NCBI GenBank assembly: GCA_003724285.1 | Contig: RHFB01000033.1 | Coordinates: 1-37,345, forward strand | From: Nitrosopumilus sp. H13 | Lineage (GTDB): Archaea > Thermoproteota > Nitrososphaeria > Nitrososphaerales > Nitrosopumilaceae | Direction: 5' to 3' | Length of the DNA stretch: 37,345 nucleotides | In this document: positions 37,338 to 37,345 of the stretch, piece by piece | Layout of the letters: every line of letters begins with the position of its first letter | How positions within the stretch are numbered: the stretch's first letter is position 1 | The notes under the pieces: generated by a model | Databases searched by the model: none | What the model was told of the DNA's origin: nothing | What the model saw: only the letters and a program-made list of their open reading frames with translations | Position numbers and translations under genes: made by a program

Positions 37338-37345
37338 GCTAAAGA

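Noticed and set aside
1-37345. CRISPR arrays, IS elements, rRNA or tRNA genes
   Set aside because: No repeat-spacer pattern, transposase-like ORF, or RNA-gene consensus was recognised by eye; a tRNAscan/Infernal run would be decisive.

Overview
The window is a dense archaeal chromosome segment. Gene content and protein style point to a group I.1a Thaumarchaeota (Nitrososphaerota), probably a high-GC Cenarchaeum/Nitrosopumilus-type lineage; this is inferred from content, not from a search. It carries about 43 supportable coding regions: a TrmB-like regulator (cut at the left edge), two ESCRT-III-like/coiled-coil ORFs plus CdvC/Vps4, carA-carB, a metallophosphoesterase, a SWIM protein, an A-type ATPase subunit F, an MDR dehydrogenase, a class I aldolase, an ilvB-ilvN-leuA-leuB-like operon, an NDH-2 fusion, AspS, an orphan beta-class DNA methyltransferase, a lone OppD-type ATPase, AAG and family-4 UDG glycosylases, a PIN-ATPase-KH protein, a DtxR-like regulator, a DUF192 protein, a TauE/SafE permease, a tandem SDR protein, the tRNA-splicing endonuclease EndA, a PhoU-like protein and ATP-dependent DNA ligase. 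The most striking observation is in carB. The gene is broken by an in-frame TAA inside a 21-nt insertion (4330-4350). That insertion folds as a relaxed bulge-helix-bulge (HBh') motif. Cutting by the standard BHB rule (between the 2nd and 3rd nt of each 3-nt bulge) removes exactly 21 nt and restores the near-universal CPSase motif G-E-F-D-Y-S-G. This predicts a very small protein-coding pre-mRNA intron removed by the tRNA-splicing endonuclease, whose gene lies in the same window. Other notable items are a half-length homologue-like match to the Chloroflexus malonyl-CoA reductase layout, a TM/C2H2/NDH-2 fusion, a frameshifted small gene, a G10 tract between a TATA-like box and a start codon, and several operator-like palindromes. 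No tRNA, rRNA, CRISPR or IS element was recognised.
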